The position numbers were made by a program, and so were the translations under genes. Of a stretch of 64,000 nucleotides of DNA, positions 17,633-25,501 are shown one piece after another. The stretch is from Streptomyces sp. 2114.4. GTDB lineage: Bacteria > Actinomycetota > Actinomycetes > Streptomycetales > Streptomycetaceae. The stretch is taken from assembly GCF_900187385.1 (NCBI RefSeq), contig NZ_FYEY01000001.1:7006001-7070000 (forward strand). Reading direction: 5' to 3'. The notes under the pieces were generated by a model. It worked only from the letters and a program-made list of their open reading frames with translations. It did no database searches and had not been told where the DNA came from. Each line of letters begins with the position of its first letter. The first letter of the stretch is position 1.

Positions 17633-18845
17633 TGTCATCTATCTGTCGTTCGGCGTGGCGGCGTGGGCGATCGTCGGGTACAAGTCCCGGGCCTGGCTCC
17701 GCGACCGCAGCAATGCCGACCTGGGGCTGGCCTGCCTGATGACCGGGGGTGTGGCCACGGTCTTCCTCTTCTCCGCGCCGAGCCTCTACCGGGCCTTCGA
17801 CCGGCTGGCCGGCGTGGCCAACCTCGCCATGGTCTTCCTCTACTCCTCCGTCGTGGTGTTCGCCGCGGGCGCGCTGGTACTGATGCTGCGCTGGACGGCG
17901 GGCGAGGGCGCGGCCGCGCGGGCCCGTGCGCGGACCAGAGCGCGCGCCGCCGTCGGGGCCGTGGCCGCGTTGTGGGCAGTGGCGGTCACCGGGTTCGCGG
18001 TCGGCAGGCCGGACGCCGTCGAGCACCCCCGCGACTTCAGCACCGCCTACACCGACTCGCCCGGTGTCATGCTGTTCCTGGTGCTGTATCTGGCCATCTT
18101 CGGCATGAGCTCGGCGGCCCTGGGGACGCTGTGCCCGCGGCTCGCCGCCCGGCTCGGCACGACGTATCTGGCCCGCGGTCTGCGGTTGCTGGCCGCGGGC
18201 TGCTGGCTCGGCCTGGGCTACTGCGGCTGCAAGGTCATCGGCTTCGTCCTGTCCTGGACGGGCCACCCGGCGCTCTGGCTCTCCAACGGGGTGGCCCCGC
18301 TCAGCGCCTCGGTCGCGGCGCTCATGGTCCTCGCCGGATTCGCGCTGCCGGCGGCCGGCCCCCGGGTCGCCGCCTGGCGCCGGCTGCGTCGGCTCTCCCC
18401 GCTCTGGCGGGCCGTCACCGCCCGCTCCCCGGAGGTCACGATGGAGGCCTCGGCGTGGGCCGTACGCTGGCCGTTCGCGGATCTGGAGTGGCGGGCCAAC
18501 CGCCAGATGGCCGAGATCCGGGACGTACAGCGCGGTATCCGCCGCCATGTGGAGTCCGACGCCCTCGACATCGCCCGGGAACGCGCCCGCGCCGTCGCCC
18601 TGGACGACCGGCAGCTGGCGGCCGTCGCCGAGGCCGCCGCACTCCGCCGTGGTCTGGAGAACCGCGCGGTGGGTCATGTCCCCGTCCACGGGGCCGACAG
18701 CGTGGTGGTCTCCAGCGGCACGGAACCGGCCGAACTCACCGCGGAGTACGAGCACTTGGCGCTGGTCGCGGACGTCTACCACTCACCGTTGATCGAGACC
18801 GTGCTCACCGAGCTGCGCCAGCGGAGCGCGCTGGCGCGCAGCTGA
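17625..18845 (+). CDS. MAB_1171c-type integral membrane protein with DUF6545-like C terminus
   Basis: A 406-residue protein. About seven membrane helices fill residues 1-250, the first being VFDVIYLSFGVAAWAIVGY. A cytoplasmic domain follows, about residues 260-400, with WPFADLEWRANRQMAEIRD and IRRHVESDALDIARE, matching what is called the MAB_1171c putative transporter family (DUF6545). Transport has not been shown for the family. The GTG start overlaps the peptidase stop by 8 bases, so the two are coupled. The order regulator, peptidase, membrane protein, P450 is probably functional: the membrane protein may be the signal source or the final effector. Confidence 0.8.
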   Translation: MFDVIYLSFGVAAWAIVGYKSRAWLRDRSNADLGLACLMTGGVATVFLFSAPSLYRAFDRLAGVANLAMVFLYSSVVVFAAGALVLMLRWTAGEGAAARARARTRARAAVGAVAALWAVAVTGFAVGRPDAVEHPRDFSTAYTDSPGVMLFLVLYLAIFGMSSAALGTLCPRLAARLGTTYLARGLRLLAAGCWLGLGYCGCKVIGFVLSWTGHPALWLSNGVAPLSASVAALMVLAGFALPAAGPRVAAWRRLRRLSPLWRAVTARSPEVTMEASAWAVRWPFADLEWRANRQMAEIRDVQRGIRRHVESDALDIARERARAVALDDRQLAAVAEAAALRRGLENRAVGHVPVHGADSVVVSSGTEPAELTAEYEHLALVADVYHSPLIETVLTELRQRSALARS

Positions 18846-19042
18846 GGAAGCACCCACAGACGGGGTGGCCCGGTACGGGGGTCCGGGCCGCCCGAACCAC
18901 CCAGGCGGCACCGGTCCGGCGGATCGGTCCCGCTGCCTCAGAAGCCCTGTGAGATCAGGGACTTGGGAAGGCGGGCACACGGCCTGCCCGAGGGTGCAGG
19001 GGCGCTCGGGGAGACACCCCCTAAGGGCCTAAGGTCGGGATC

Positions 19043-20278
19043 ATGCCGAACACCGCCGATACCGGGCCCGACGCCCCCATTGACGTGACGCCGCTTCTCG
19101 ACGATCCGTACGTCACCTACGCCGCGCTGCGCGAAGCCGGGCCGGTGCACCGGATCACCGGCCCCGACGGGACGCCCGCCTGGCTGGTGACCCGTTACGA
19201 CGACGTCCGCCGCGCTCTCGCCGACCCCCGGCTCTCCCTGGACAAGCGCCATGCCGCGCCCGGCGGCTACCAAGGGTTCTCGCTCCCGCCCGCGCTGGAC
19301 GCCAACCTGGGGAACATGGACCCGCCGGACCACACCCGGATCCGCCGCCTGGTGGCCAAGGCCTTCACCCCGCGCCGCATCGAGGCGCTGCGCGCGCCCG
19401 TGCGGAAGACCGCCGAAGAACTGCTGGACGCGATGGCGGAGCGCGGCCGGGCGGATCTGATCGCCGACTACGCAGGCCCGCTGCCGATCACCGTCATCTG
19501 CGATCTGCTCGGTATTCCGCACCGTGACCGCCGCGACTTCCTGGCCTGGTCGGACGCGCTCATTACCCCGGATCCCAGCCGTCCGGAGCTGATGAAGGAG
19601 GCGATCGGGGCGATGCAGGTGTTCTACACCGGCCTGATCGCGGCCAAGCGTGCGGAGCCGGGCGACGATCTGCTCTCGGACCTGATCGCGGTACGCGACG
19701 ACCCGGCCGCCATCGAGGCGGCGGACGAGGGGAGCGAGCGGCTCAGCGAGGACGAACTGACCTCGCTCGCTTTTCTCATCCTCTTCGGCGGCTACGAGAA
19801 CACCGTCCACCTCATCGGCAATGCCGTGCTCACCCTGCTCGACCACCCCGACCAGCTCCGCCACTTGCAGCACAATCCGGCCGAAATCCCTGCCGCCGTG
19901 GAGGAGTTCCTTCGCTACGACGGGCCGGGGCCGCTGGCGCTCCGCCGCTTCCCCAAGGAGGACCTGGAGATCGGTGGTGTACGGATCGCGGCCGGGGAGA
20001 GCGTGCTGCTGTCGATAGCGTCCGCGAACCGCGACCCGGCGCGCTTTGCGGATCCGGACACTTTCGACCGCGGCCGGGACCTCTCGGGGCACCTCGCGCT
20101 GGGACACGGCATCCACTACTGCCTCGGCGCCCCACTGGCCCGTATGGAAACGGCCATCGCGCTGGAAGCGCTCCTCGACCGTTTTCCGGGGCTGCGTCTG
20201 GACGTCCCGCGTGGCCATTTGCGGCATCGTCGGTCCCTGCGGTCACGTGGCCTGATTTCGCTCCCCGTCACCTTCTGA
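19043..20278 (+). CDS. Cytochrome P450 (CYP107-like)
   Basis: A 411-residue class I P450. The haem-thiolate Cys is residue 360 in LGHGIHYCLGAPLAR, with Leu in place of the usual Phe. ExxR lies in AAVEEFLRY, and the I-helix reads GGYENT (249-254), where the common pattern is AGxET; the first Thr is Asn. It is soluble and needs a ferredoxin and reductase; a pair is encoded 43 kb away at the end of the window, but no link is shown. It lies 197 bases after the membrane-protein gene on the same strand and could be read with that cluster or alone. The substrate is unknown. Confidence 0.9.
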   Translation: MPNTADTGPDAPIDVTPLLDDPYVTYAALREAGPVHRITGPDGTPAWLVTRYDDVRRALADPRLSLDKRHAAPGGYQGFSLPPALDANLGNMDPPDHTRIRRLVAKAFTPRRIEALRAPVRKTAEELLDAMAERGRADLIADYAGPLPITVICDLLGIPHRDRRDFLAWSDALITPDPSRPELMKEAIGAMQVFYTGLIAAKRAEPGDDLLSDLIAVRDDPAAIEAADEGSERLSEDELTSLAFLILFGGYENTVHLIGNAVLTLLDHPDQLRHLQHNPAEIPAAVEEFLRYDGPGPLALRRFPKEDLEIGGVRIAAGESVLLSIASANRDPARFADPDTFDRGRDLSGHLALGHGIHYCLGAPLARMETAIALEALLDRFPGLRLDVPRGHLRHRRSLRSRGLISLPVTF

Positions 20279-20281
20279 GCG

Positions 20282-20316
20282 GCGAACGAACAAGTTTTTG
20301 AGGCGTAACCGTTCGC
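20282..20316 (+). repeat. Inverted repeat downstream of the P450
   Basis: GCGAACG (20282-20288) is repeated inverted as CGTTCGC (20310-20316), with a 21-base centre that contains TTTTTG. It lies between the P450 stop and the main terminator. Confidence 0.4.
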
Positions 20317-20339
20317 TCATGAGGTAGAAAGGTTCCTGA

Positions 20340-20379
20340 GACCCGCCCGGTGTGCATCCCCCGTCGCACCGGGCGGGTC
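20340..20379 (+). terminator. Terminator of the P450 gene
   Basis: Perfect 13-base arms (20340-20352, 20367-20379) around a 14-base loop, followed by CTTCTTT: a classic intrinsic terminator. Confidence 0.9.
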
Positions 20380-20487
20380 CTTCTTTGCAGCCATTGCAGT
20401 TGCGACACGCCGGGTGCCCGACACGCCGCGTGGTCCGTCTGGCTCAACTGTGCTGCGGCCCGCGGCCCCGCTTCTTAGCGTGACGGC

Positions 20488-21657
20488 ATGGCAATTGACG
20501 CGCGTGTGTCCAAGAAGGCAGCGGCAATGACCCTGATCGCCGCCGCCGCGGTGTCGCTCACGTCCATACCGGCTGCCGCGCACGACTCGACGTCCCGTCA
20601 GCCCTCCGCGGCAGGTGCCGGGGTGCAGCCCGTCGCCGCCCCCGGCACCCCGAGGCTGCCCGGCGGTCTGTCCGCCCTGTCCTGGATGGTGGCCGACGCG
20701 GACACCGGCAGCGTGCTGGCCGCGAAGAACGCGCACCGCAAGCTCCCTCCGGCCAGCACCCTCAAGACGCTCTTCGCGGTCACCGTCCTGCCGAAGTTCT
20801 CGGCCGGTGCCGTACGCCGGGTCAGCTCGGCGGACCTGGCGGGCATCGGGACCGGCAGCAGCGTCGTCGGCGTCAAGGAGGGCCGCAGCTACTCCGTCGC
20901 CGACCTGTGGCGCGGCGTCTTCCTGCGCTCCGGCAACGATGCGGTGCACGTGCTGGCCGCGATGAACGGCGGTTGGCGGACCACCGCCCAGGAGATGCAG
21001 GAGACCGCCGGCAAACTCGGAGCGCGCGACACCACCGTCAAGTCCCCGGACGGCTATGACGCGCCCGGTCAGGTGTCCTCGGCGTACGACCTGACCGTCT
21101 TCGCCCGCGCCGGACTCGCCAATGACGACTTCGCCCGCTACTGCGCCACCACCCGCGCCGCCTTCCCCGGCGCCGGCGGCACCACCATGATCGAGAACAC
21201 CAACCGGATACTGGTGGGCTCGCACGGACTGTCCCGCTACCCCGGCATCATCGGCGTCAAGAACGGCTACACCAGCAAGGCCGGCAACACCCTGATCGCC
21301 GCCGCCCGGCGGAACGGCCGCACCCTGCTGGTCACCGTGCTGAATCCGCAGTCGAACGAGACCAACGCCGTCTACAAGGAAGCCGGTTCGCTGCTGGACT
21401 GGGGCTTCGACACCGCCGGAAAGACCCAGCCGGTGGGCACCCTGCACGCCGTCCGCACCGCCTACGACGGCGACGCCCCGCTCCACCCGGTGGCCGCCGA
21501 GGTCACCACGGCCACAGCACGCGGCGGCCCGCCCAGGAACTCCACCCTCGTCCTGGGCGCGGGCGGCGCCGGTGTCGCGGCCCTCGGGCTGGGCGCGCTG
21601 CTCGGCCGGTGGCGCCAGGCCCGCAGGCGCCGCAGGCAGGGGGAAGGGGCGGCGTAG
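20488..21657 (+). CDS. D-alanyl-D-alanine carboxypeptidase (S11 penicillin-binding protein)
   Basis: A 389-residue exported peptidoglycan enzyme that removes the last D-Ala of stem peptides. A Sec signal peptide ends near Ala-Ala-Ala-His (residue 32). Motifs: STLK (S90-K93), SGN (148-150) and KNG (258-260) in place of the usual KTG, a change I know from other Streptomyces members. A hydrophobic helix (about 352-375) followed by an Arg-rich tail anchors it in the membrane, with the catalytic domain outside. The ATG at 20488 gives a normal signal peptide. It forms a single unit between two terminators. Confidence 0.92.
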   Translation: MAIDARVSKKAAAMTLIAAAAVSLTSIPAAAHDSTSRQPSAAGAGVQPVAAPGTPRLPGGLSALSWMVADADTGSVLAAKNAHRKLPPASTLKTLFAVTVLPKFSAGAVRRVSSADLAGIGTGSSVVGVKEGRSYSVADLWRGVFLRSGNDAVHVLAAMNGGWRTTAQEMQETAGKLGARDTTVKSPDGYDAPGQVSSAYDLTVFARAGLANDDFARYCATTRAAFPGAGGTTMIENTNRILVGSHGLSRYPGIIGVKNGYTSKAGNTLIAAARRNGRTLLVTVLNPQSNETNAVYKEAGSLLDWGFDTAGKTQPVGTLHAVRTAYDGDAPLHPVAAEVTTATARGGPPRNSTLVLGAGGAGVAALGLGALLGRWRQARRRRRQGEGAA

Positions 21658-21678
21658 GCCCAGGGGCCGGTCAGCCGC

Positions 21679-21702
21679 GGCTCCGCTCGTCCCGGCGGAG
21701 CC
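21679..21702. terminator. Hairpin between convergent D,D-carboxypeptidase and DUF309 genes
   Basis: Arms GGCTCCGC/GCGGAGCC (21679-21686, 21695-21702), 8-base loop. Confidence 0.6.
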
Positions 21703-21707
21703 CGGCG

Positions 21708-22484
21708 TCAGCCGCCCGCGCCGGGGCGGTCGCCGGTCTCGTCGCCGGTGGGGTGGTCCCCGGCGTCGTGTCCGGTGGCGCGCAGCCGGGGCGCCGTTCG
21801 TGCCGCCGGTACGGCCGCCCCGGTGCCGGTCAGACGTCCGGTCAGTTCCCCGGCCCACGCCGTCAGTCCTGCGATGTCGATCCCGTACGGGGCGGCGTCC
21901 GCATACGGCGCGATGGCCGCCGCACCCCGGTCGAGCAGAGCCGTGCCGCCCACGGCATTGCCCCGCGCCGCATGGGTGAGGCCCACCGCGAGCTGGGCGA
22001 GCCCCCGCCACAGCTCCCGCTCCGCCTCCGGAGCCGCCTTCCAGGCGTCCTCCAGCACCTCATGGGCGTGGAACGGCATCCCGTCGTCGAGCAGCCGCTG
22101 TGCCTCGGCCAGTGACTGCGCGGGCGTACGGGACACCCCCTCCGGCTGCCTTGCCACACCCGGGGAGCCGTACGGCAGCGGCCGGCCGAGGCCGTCGCGC
22201 GGGCGGGCGTTGCGGGCCCGGCCCTCCTCATCCCGATCCCGCCGGGGGGCCCGCCGGCCGGTGGCGGATGAGCCCGCCCCGCTCGGCGCCGCCCCCGCCG
22301 TCGTCCCGTCCGGCCCGGCCCCGCAGTGTTCGCATACCGCGCTGCGGGGCCGCTCCCGGATCCGGCCGCAGGCGTCGCACACCTGGTCCAGCCAGCAGGC
22401 CGGGTCGCCGCCCTCGTGCGGCGGCGGCGCGCCGGGCTCGCGGGAGGTGCCGGGTTCGTCGTGGGGTCGCTCCGCGTCGTTCAC
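21708..22484 (-). CDS. DUF309 domain protein with N-terminal zinc-ribbon-like segment
   Basis: A 258-residue protein. Residues about 31-60 hold two C-x2-C pairs (CDACG and CEHCG) that look like a zinc ribbon. Residues about 118-190 form a DUF309 domain with the signature FHAHEVLEDAWK and ELWRGLAQLAVGLTHAARGN. The C-terminal tail is low-complexity. DUF309 has no proven function; its His/Glu pattern suggests a metal site. The GTG at 22484 follows GAAGG closely. It precedes nothing on its strand and may share transcripts with the DUF427 gene 62 bases upstream. Confidence 0.8.
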   Translation of the reverse strand: MNDAERPHDEPGTSREPGAPPPHEGGDPACWLDQVCDACGRIRERPRSAVCEHCGAGPDGTTAGAAPSGAGSSATGRRAPRRDRDEEGRARNARPRDGLGRPLPYGSPGVARQPEGVSRTPAQSLAEAQRLLDDGMPFHAHEVLEDAWKAAPEAERELWRGLAQLAVGLTHAARGNAVGGTALLDRGAAAIAPYADAAPYGIDIAGLTAWAGELTGRLTGTGAAVPAARTAPRLRATGHDAGDHPTGDETGDRPGAGG

Positions 22485-22546
22485 CCTTCGATTGTGCGCC
22501 GTGCGGGGGTCCCGCGGCGCGGGCGGGGCCCGCTGCCGCACCCGGC

Positions 22547-22879
22547 TCAGTCCGTGTCGACCTCGTAGAAGCAGAAGTGATCCTTGATCTGCGCCACCGC
22601 GGCACGCGGTTCCGGGTAGGCCCATGCGATGTCCTCAGGGCCGTCGGGAAGCGACCAGTAGGAGGCGGTGCCCTTGAAAGGACAGACGGTGTGCGTCTCG
22701 GACGGGGTCAGCAGATCGGTGCGGACGTCCTCGGGCGGGAGGTAGTAGCGCACGGGGTAGCCGGTCTCCTGGAGGAGGAGCGGGCGGCGGCTGTCGGCCA
22801 GCAGCCGGCCGCCGACCGTGACGCGGACGTGGTCGGTGCCCTGCCTGACCTCGATGTGATGGCCCTTGGTGGTGGTCAT
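22547..22879 (-). CDS. DUF427 domain protein
   Basis: A 110-residue single-domain DUF427 protein. Visible signatures are GGRLLADSRRPLLLQETGYP, YYLPPEDVR and CPFKGTASYWSLPDG. The fold is a small beta barrel; the activity is not known. The ATG at 22879 follows GAGGG. A terminator lies between this gene and the upstream thioesterase, so it is probably not a core part of the carnitine operon. Confidence 0.9.
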   Translation of the reverse strand: MTTTKGHHIEVRQGTDHVRVTVGGRLLADSRRPLLLQETGYPVRYYLPPEDVRTDLLTPSETHTVCPFKGTASYWSLPDGPEDIAWAYPEPRAAVAQIKDHFCFYEVDTD

Positions 22880-22974
22880 GGTGGCTTCCCTCGGTGAGTG
22901 GTGAAGATCCTCGCTCCTTCCAGGATGGCACCGGAACGACGCGGCGGGCCCGGCCGGCGGAGGCACCCGGAGGA

Positions 22975-23011
22975 GGCACGGCCGGGGCCCCGGCGGCGCC
23001 CCGGCCGTGCC
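22975..23011 (-). terminator. Terminator of the carnitine operon
   Basis: Perfect 14-base arms (22975-22988, 22998-23011) with a 9-base loop, 8 bases beyond the thioesterase stop codon. Confidence 0.8.
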
Positions 23012-23019
23012 CGCGGTCG

Positions 23020-23502
23020 CTACCGGGGCGGCCGCACCGCGCGGATCCCGTTGCCCGCCCACGGCGGCGCCGGCGCCAGGAGCCCCGCGAAGTACTCCCG
23101 GCTCGCGTCGGGCAGGGGCGCCGCGCCCCCGGCGGCCCGGTCGACGTGCAGGGCGAACAGCTCCTCCGTGGCCACCGCGGAGCCGGACGGCGCACCGGTG
23201 AACATCTCGTGGAGGAGGCGCAGTTTTCGGTCGTCCACGCCCAATACGGTGGTGCGGACGGTGAGTTCGCTGCCGCGGGCGACCTCGTGGAGATAGCGGA
23301 CGTGCGCCTCGACCGTGTACAGGGAGCAGCCGGTGCGGCCCCGGTAGGCCGCGTCGAGGCCGGCCGCGTCCATCAGGGCGTCGGTGGCGAAGCCGAAGAC
23401 CAGGACGTAGTAGGCCTCGTTGAGGTGGCCGTTGTAGTCGATCCAGTCGTCCCGGACGGTCTGGTGGAAGAGCGGGAGGCCGCCCGCCGTGTCGCCGGTC
23501 AC
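23020..23502 (-). CDS. Hotdog-fold thioesterase, probable betainyl-CoA thioesterase
   Basis: A 160-residue hotdog thioesterase of the 4-hydroxybenzoyl-CoA type: the catalytic segment DWIDYNGHLNEAYYV lies at residues about 18-32, followed by SLYTVEAHVRYLHEV. The GTG start overlaps the stop of the dehydrogenase gene (GTGA). In pseudomonads and other bacteria a thioesterase beside or fused to L-carnitine dehydrogenase hydrolyses betainyl-CoA to glycine betaine, the last step of the route seen here. That assignment rests on neighbours; the protein itself shows only the family. Confidence 0.82.
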   Translation of the reverse strand: MTGDTAGGLPLFHQTVRDDWIDYNGHLNEAYYVLVFGFATDALMDAAGLDAAYRGRTGCSLYTVEAHVRYLHEVARGSELTVRTTVLGVDDRKLRLLHEMFTGAPSGSAVATEELFALHVDRAAGGAAPLPDASREYFAGLLAPAPPWAGNGIRAVRPPR

Positions 23503-24470
23503 CGGCGGGTGCTCCCCAGCCGGCCCGTGGCACGCAGGACGTCGATGACGCCCTGGTCGCGTTCGGCGACCAGGTCCGCGTACGTACGGCCGCCCGCCGC
23601 CTCTGCGCACCCGTCGACCATGGCGTCGCGCAGCTCGCGGTCCAGCTCGGGAGCCGCCAGCCGGGTCCACGGCGACTTCAGGGACGGGCCGAAGTGGTCG
23701 AGCATATGAGCCATCCCGCCCTCACCGCCGGCCAGCGCGAAGGTCAGACAGGGGCCCATGAACGCCCAGCGCAGCCCCGGGCCCTCGGTGATCGAGGCGT
23801 CGATGTCCTCGACCGAGGCCTCGCCGTTCGCGACCATGTGCAGCGCCTCGCGCCAGAGGGCTTCCTGGAGGCGGTTGGCGATGAAGCCGGGCAGCTCGCG
23901 GTCCATGGTGATCACGGACTTGCCCGCCAGGTCGTAGAAGCGCGACGCCCAGGCGACGGCCGCCCGGTCGGTCCGCTCGCCGCCGACGACCTCGACCAGC
24001 GGGATGAGGTACGGCGGGTTGAAGGGGTGGCCGACGACCAGGCGGCCGGCGTCCTCGGCCGCCGTCTGCATATCGGTCATCGGGTAGCCGGAGGTGGAGG
24101 AGGCGATGACCACGCCGGGGCGGGTCGCGGCGGCGAGCTCGGCGAGCAGGGAGCGCTTCAACTCCAGGTTCTCGGGGGCGCTCTCCTGGACGAAGTCGGC
24201 GTCGGCGACCGCCTCGGCGAGGGTGGGGGCGAGCGTCAGCCGGTCCGGCGAGGCCCCGTCGGCCAGGCCTATCTGTTCCAGCGCGGGCCAGGCGGCGGCG
24301 ACCAGGCGGCGGAGCCTTTCCCCGGCGTCGTCGGCCGGGTCCCAGGCGGTGACGTCGTAGCCGCGGGCGAGGAAGTGGGCGGCCCAGCCGCCGCCGATCA
24401 CTCCGGCGCCGATACAGGCGATACGGCGTACGTCCTCGGGGGCACAGGGGGCAGAGGTGGTTTCGGGCAT
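23499..24470 (-). CDS. L-carnitine dehydrogenase (3-hydroxyacyl-CoA dehydrogenase family)
   Basis: A 323-residue NAD-dependent dehydrogenase. The nucleotide-binding GAGVIG is at 21-26, and a catalytic His region VGHPFNPPYLIPLVE follows near residue 150. The segments ELPGFIANRLQEALWREALH and GPGLRWAFMG are ones I know from L-carnitine 3-dehydrogenases, not from fatty-acid enzymes. The enzyme oxidises L-carnitine to 3-dehydrocarnitine. Its length matches the family. The ATG at 24470 follows AGGAG by 10 bases. It lies between the BKACE and thioesterase genes; the three carry out carnitine to glycine betaine. Confidence 0.85.
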   Translation of the reverse strand: MPETTSAPCAPEDVRRIACIGAGVIGGGWAAHFLARGYDVTAWDPADDAGERLRRLVAAAWPALEQIGLADGASPDRLTLAPTLAEAVADADFVQESAPENLELKRSLLAELAAATRPGVVIASSTSGYPMTDMQTAAEDAGRLVVGHPFNPPYLIPLVEVVGGERTDRAAVAWASRFYDLAGKSVITMDRELPGFIANRLQEALWREALHMVANGEASVEDIDASITEGPGLRWAFMGPCLTFALAGGEGGMAHMLDHFGPSLKSPWTRLAAPELDRELRDAMVDGCAEAAGGRTYADLVAERDQGVIDVLRATGRLGSTRR

Positions 24471-24517
24471 GGGGGAGCGGCTCCTGGGGAGTGGAGGGAC
24501 GGGCGGGTGGCGAGGCC

Positions 24518-25405
24518 TCAGCCGCGCGGCTTCAGGCCCAGGAGGGCACGTGCCCGGTCGGGGCCGGCGACCGAGGCCCCCAGCAACTCGGTGATGCGGA
24601 CGGCGCGTTCGACTAGCTGGCCGTTGGTGGCCTTGACGCCCTTGCTGAGGTAGAGGTTGTCCTCCAGGCCGACCCGCACATGGCCGCCGAGGAGGATCGA
24701 CTGGGCGACCCACGGCAGCTGCATGCGGCCGAGCGCGAAGCTCGCCCACTGAGCGCCCTCGGGCAGCAGGTGCACCATCGACTGCAGGACGCCCGGGTCG
24801 GCCGGCGCGCCCCACGGGATGCCCATGCACAGCTGGAAGACCGTCGGGTCGTCCAGCAGCCCCTCGGCCAGCAGCTGCTTGGCGAACCACAGCTGACCGG
24901 TGTCGAAGATCTCCAACTCGGGCCGCACCCCGAGTTCCTGGATGCGCCGGGCGCCCGTCCGCAGCATGTCGGGGGTGGAGACGTAGAGGTTGGAGCCGTC
25001 CCCGAAGTTGAGGGAGCCGCAGTCCAGGGTGCAGATGTCGGGCAGCAGTTCCTCGACGTGCGGCAGCCGCTCCAGGCCGCTCACCAGGTCCGTACCGGGC
25101 AGTTGCCGGAGCGGCCGGTCGGGGTCGATCACCAGGTCGCCGCCCATCCCCGCGGTGAGGTTGATGACGACGTCGGTGCCGGTCTCCTTGATCCGCTCGA
25201 CCACCTCGGCGTACAGCCGCGGGTCGCGCGACGGGGCGCCGGTCTCGGGGTCGCGTACGTGGATGTGCACCACAGCGGCGCCCGCGGCGGCCGCCTCGAC
25301 GGCCGACGCGGCGATCTGCTCGGGCGTCACGGGGACGTGCGGGGAGCGGTGGACGGTGTCGCCGGCGCCGGTGAGCGCGCAGGTGATGATGACCTCGTTG
25401 TTCAC
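24518..25405 (-). CDS. BKACE-family 3-keto acid cleavage enzyme (dehydrocarnitine cleavage)
   Basis: A 295-residue beta-keto acid cleavage enzyme. The family binds zinc through the His pair of [11 protein letters not shown] (residues about 46-50) and a later acid, and swaps the acyl part of a beta-keto acid onto acetyl-CoA. The CALTGAGDT start (residues 9-17) is the form I associate with dehydrocarnitine-specific members. Expected reaction: 3-dehydrocarnitine plus acetyl-CoA to betainyl-CoA plus acetoacetate. The GTG at 25405 follows GAAGGG. It is the first enzyme gene of the operon, 96 bases after the regulator. Confidence 0.87.
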   Translation of the reverse strand: MNNEVIITCALTGAGDTVHRSPHVPVTPEQIAASAVEAAAAGAAVVHIHVRDPETGAPSRDPRLYAEVVERIKETGTDVVINLTAGMGGDLVIDPDRPLRQLPGTDLVSGLERLPHVEELLPDICTLDCGSLNFGDGSNLYVSTPDMLRTGARRIQELGVRPELEIFDTGQLWFAKQLLAEGLLDDPTVFQLCMGIPWGAPADPGVLQSMVHLLPEGAQWASFALGRMQLPWVAQSILLGGHVRVGLEDNLYLSKGVKATNGQLVERAVRITELLGASVAGPDRARALLGLKPRG

Positions 25406-25421
25406 GGGTTCCCTTCGGTGG

Positions 25422-25441
25422 GTGTCGTGCCTCGTGTCGTG
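25422..25441. promoter_or_regulatory. Direct repeat upstream of the BKACE gene, candidate operator
   Basis: GTGTCGTG occurs twice (25422-25429, 25434-25441) with CCTC between, a 12-base period, 17-36 bases upstream of the BKACE start. This could be a site for the upstream double-domain regulator. Confidence 0.35.
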
Positions 25442-25501
25442 TCTCGGGGCCCGGTCCGGTGAGCGCGGGGGAGTGGCGGTTGCGGCGGGGGAGTGGCGCC
25501 C

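Noticed and set aside
20317-22011. A 564-codon minus-strand frame across the D,D-carboxypeptidase gene.
   Set aside because: It is antisense to a well-supported penicillin-binding protein and has no recognisable domain.
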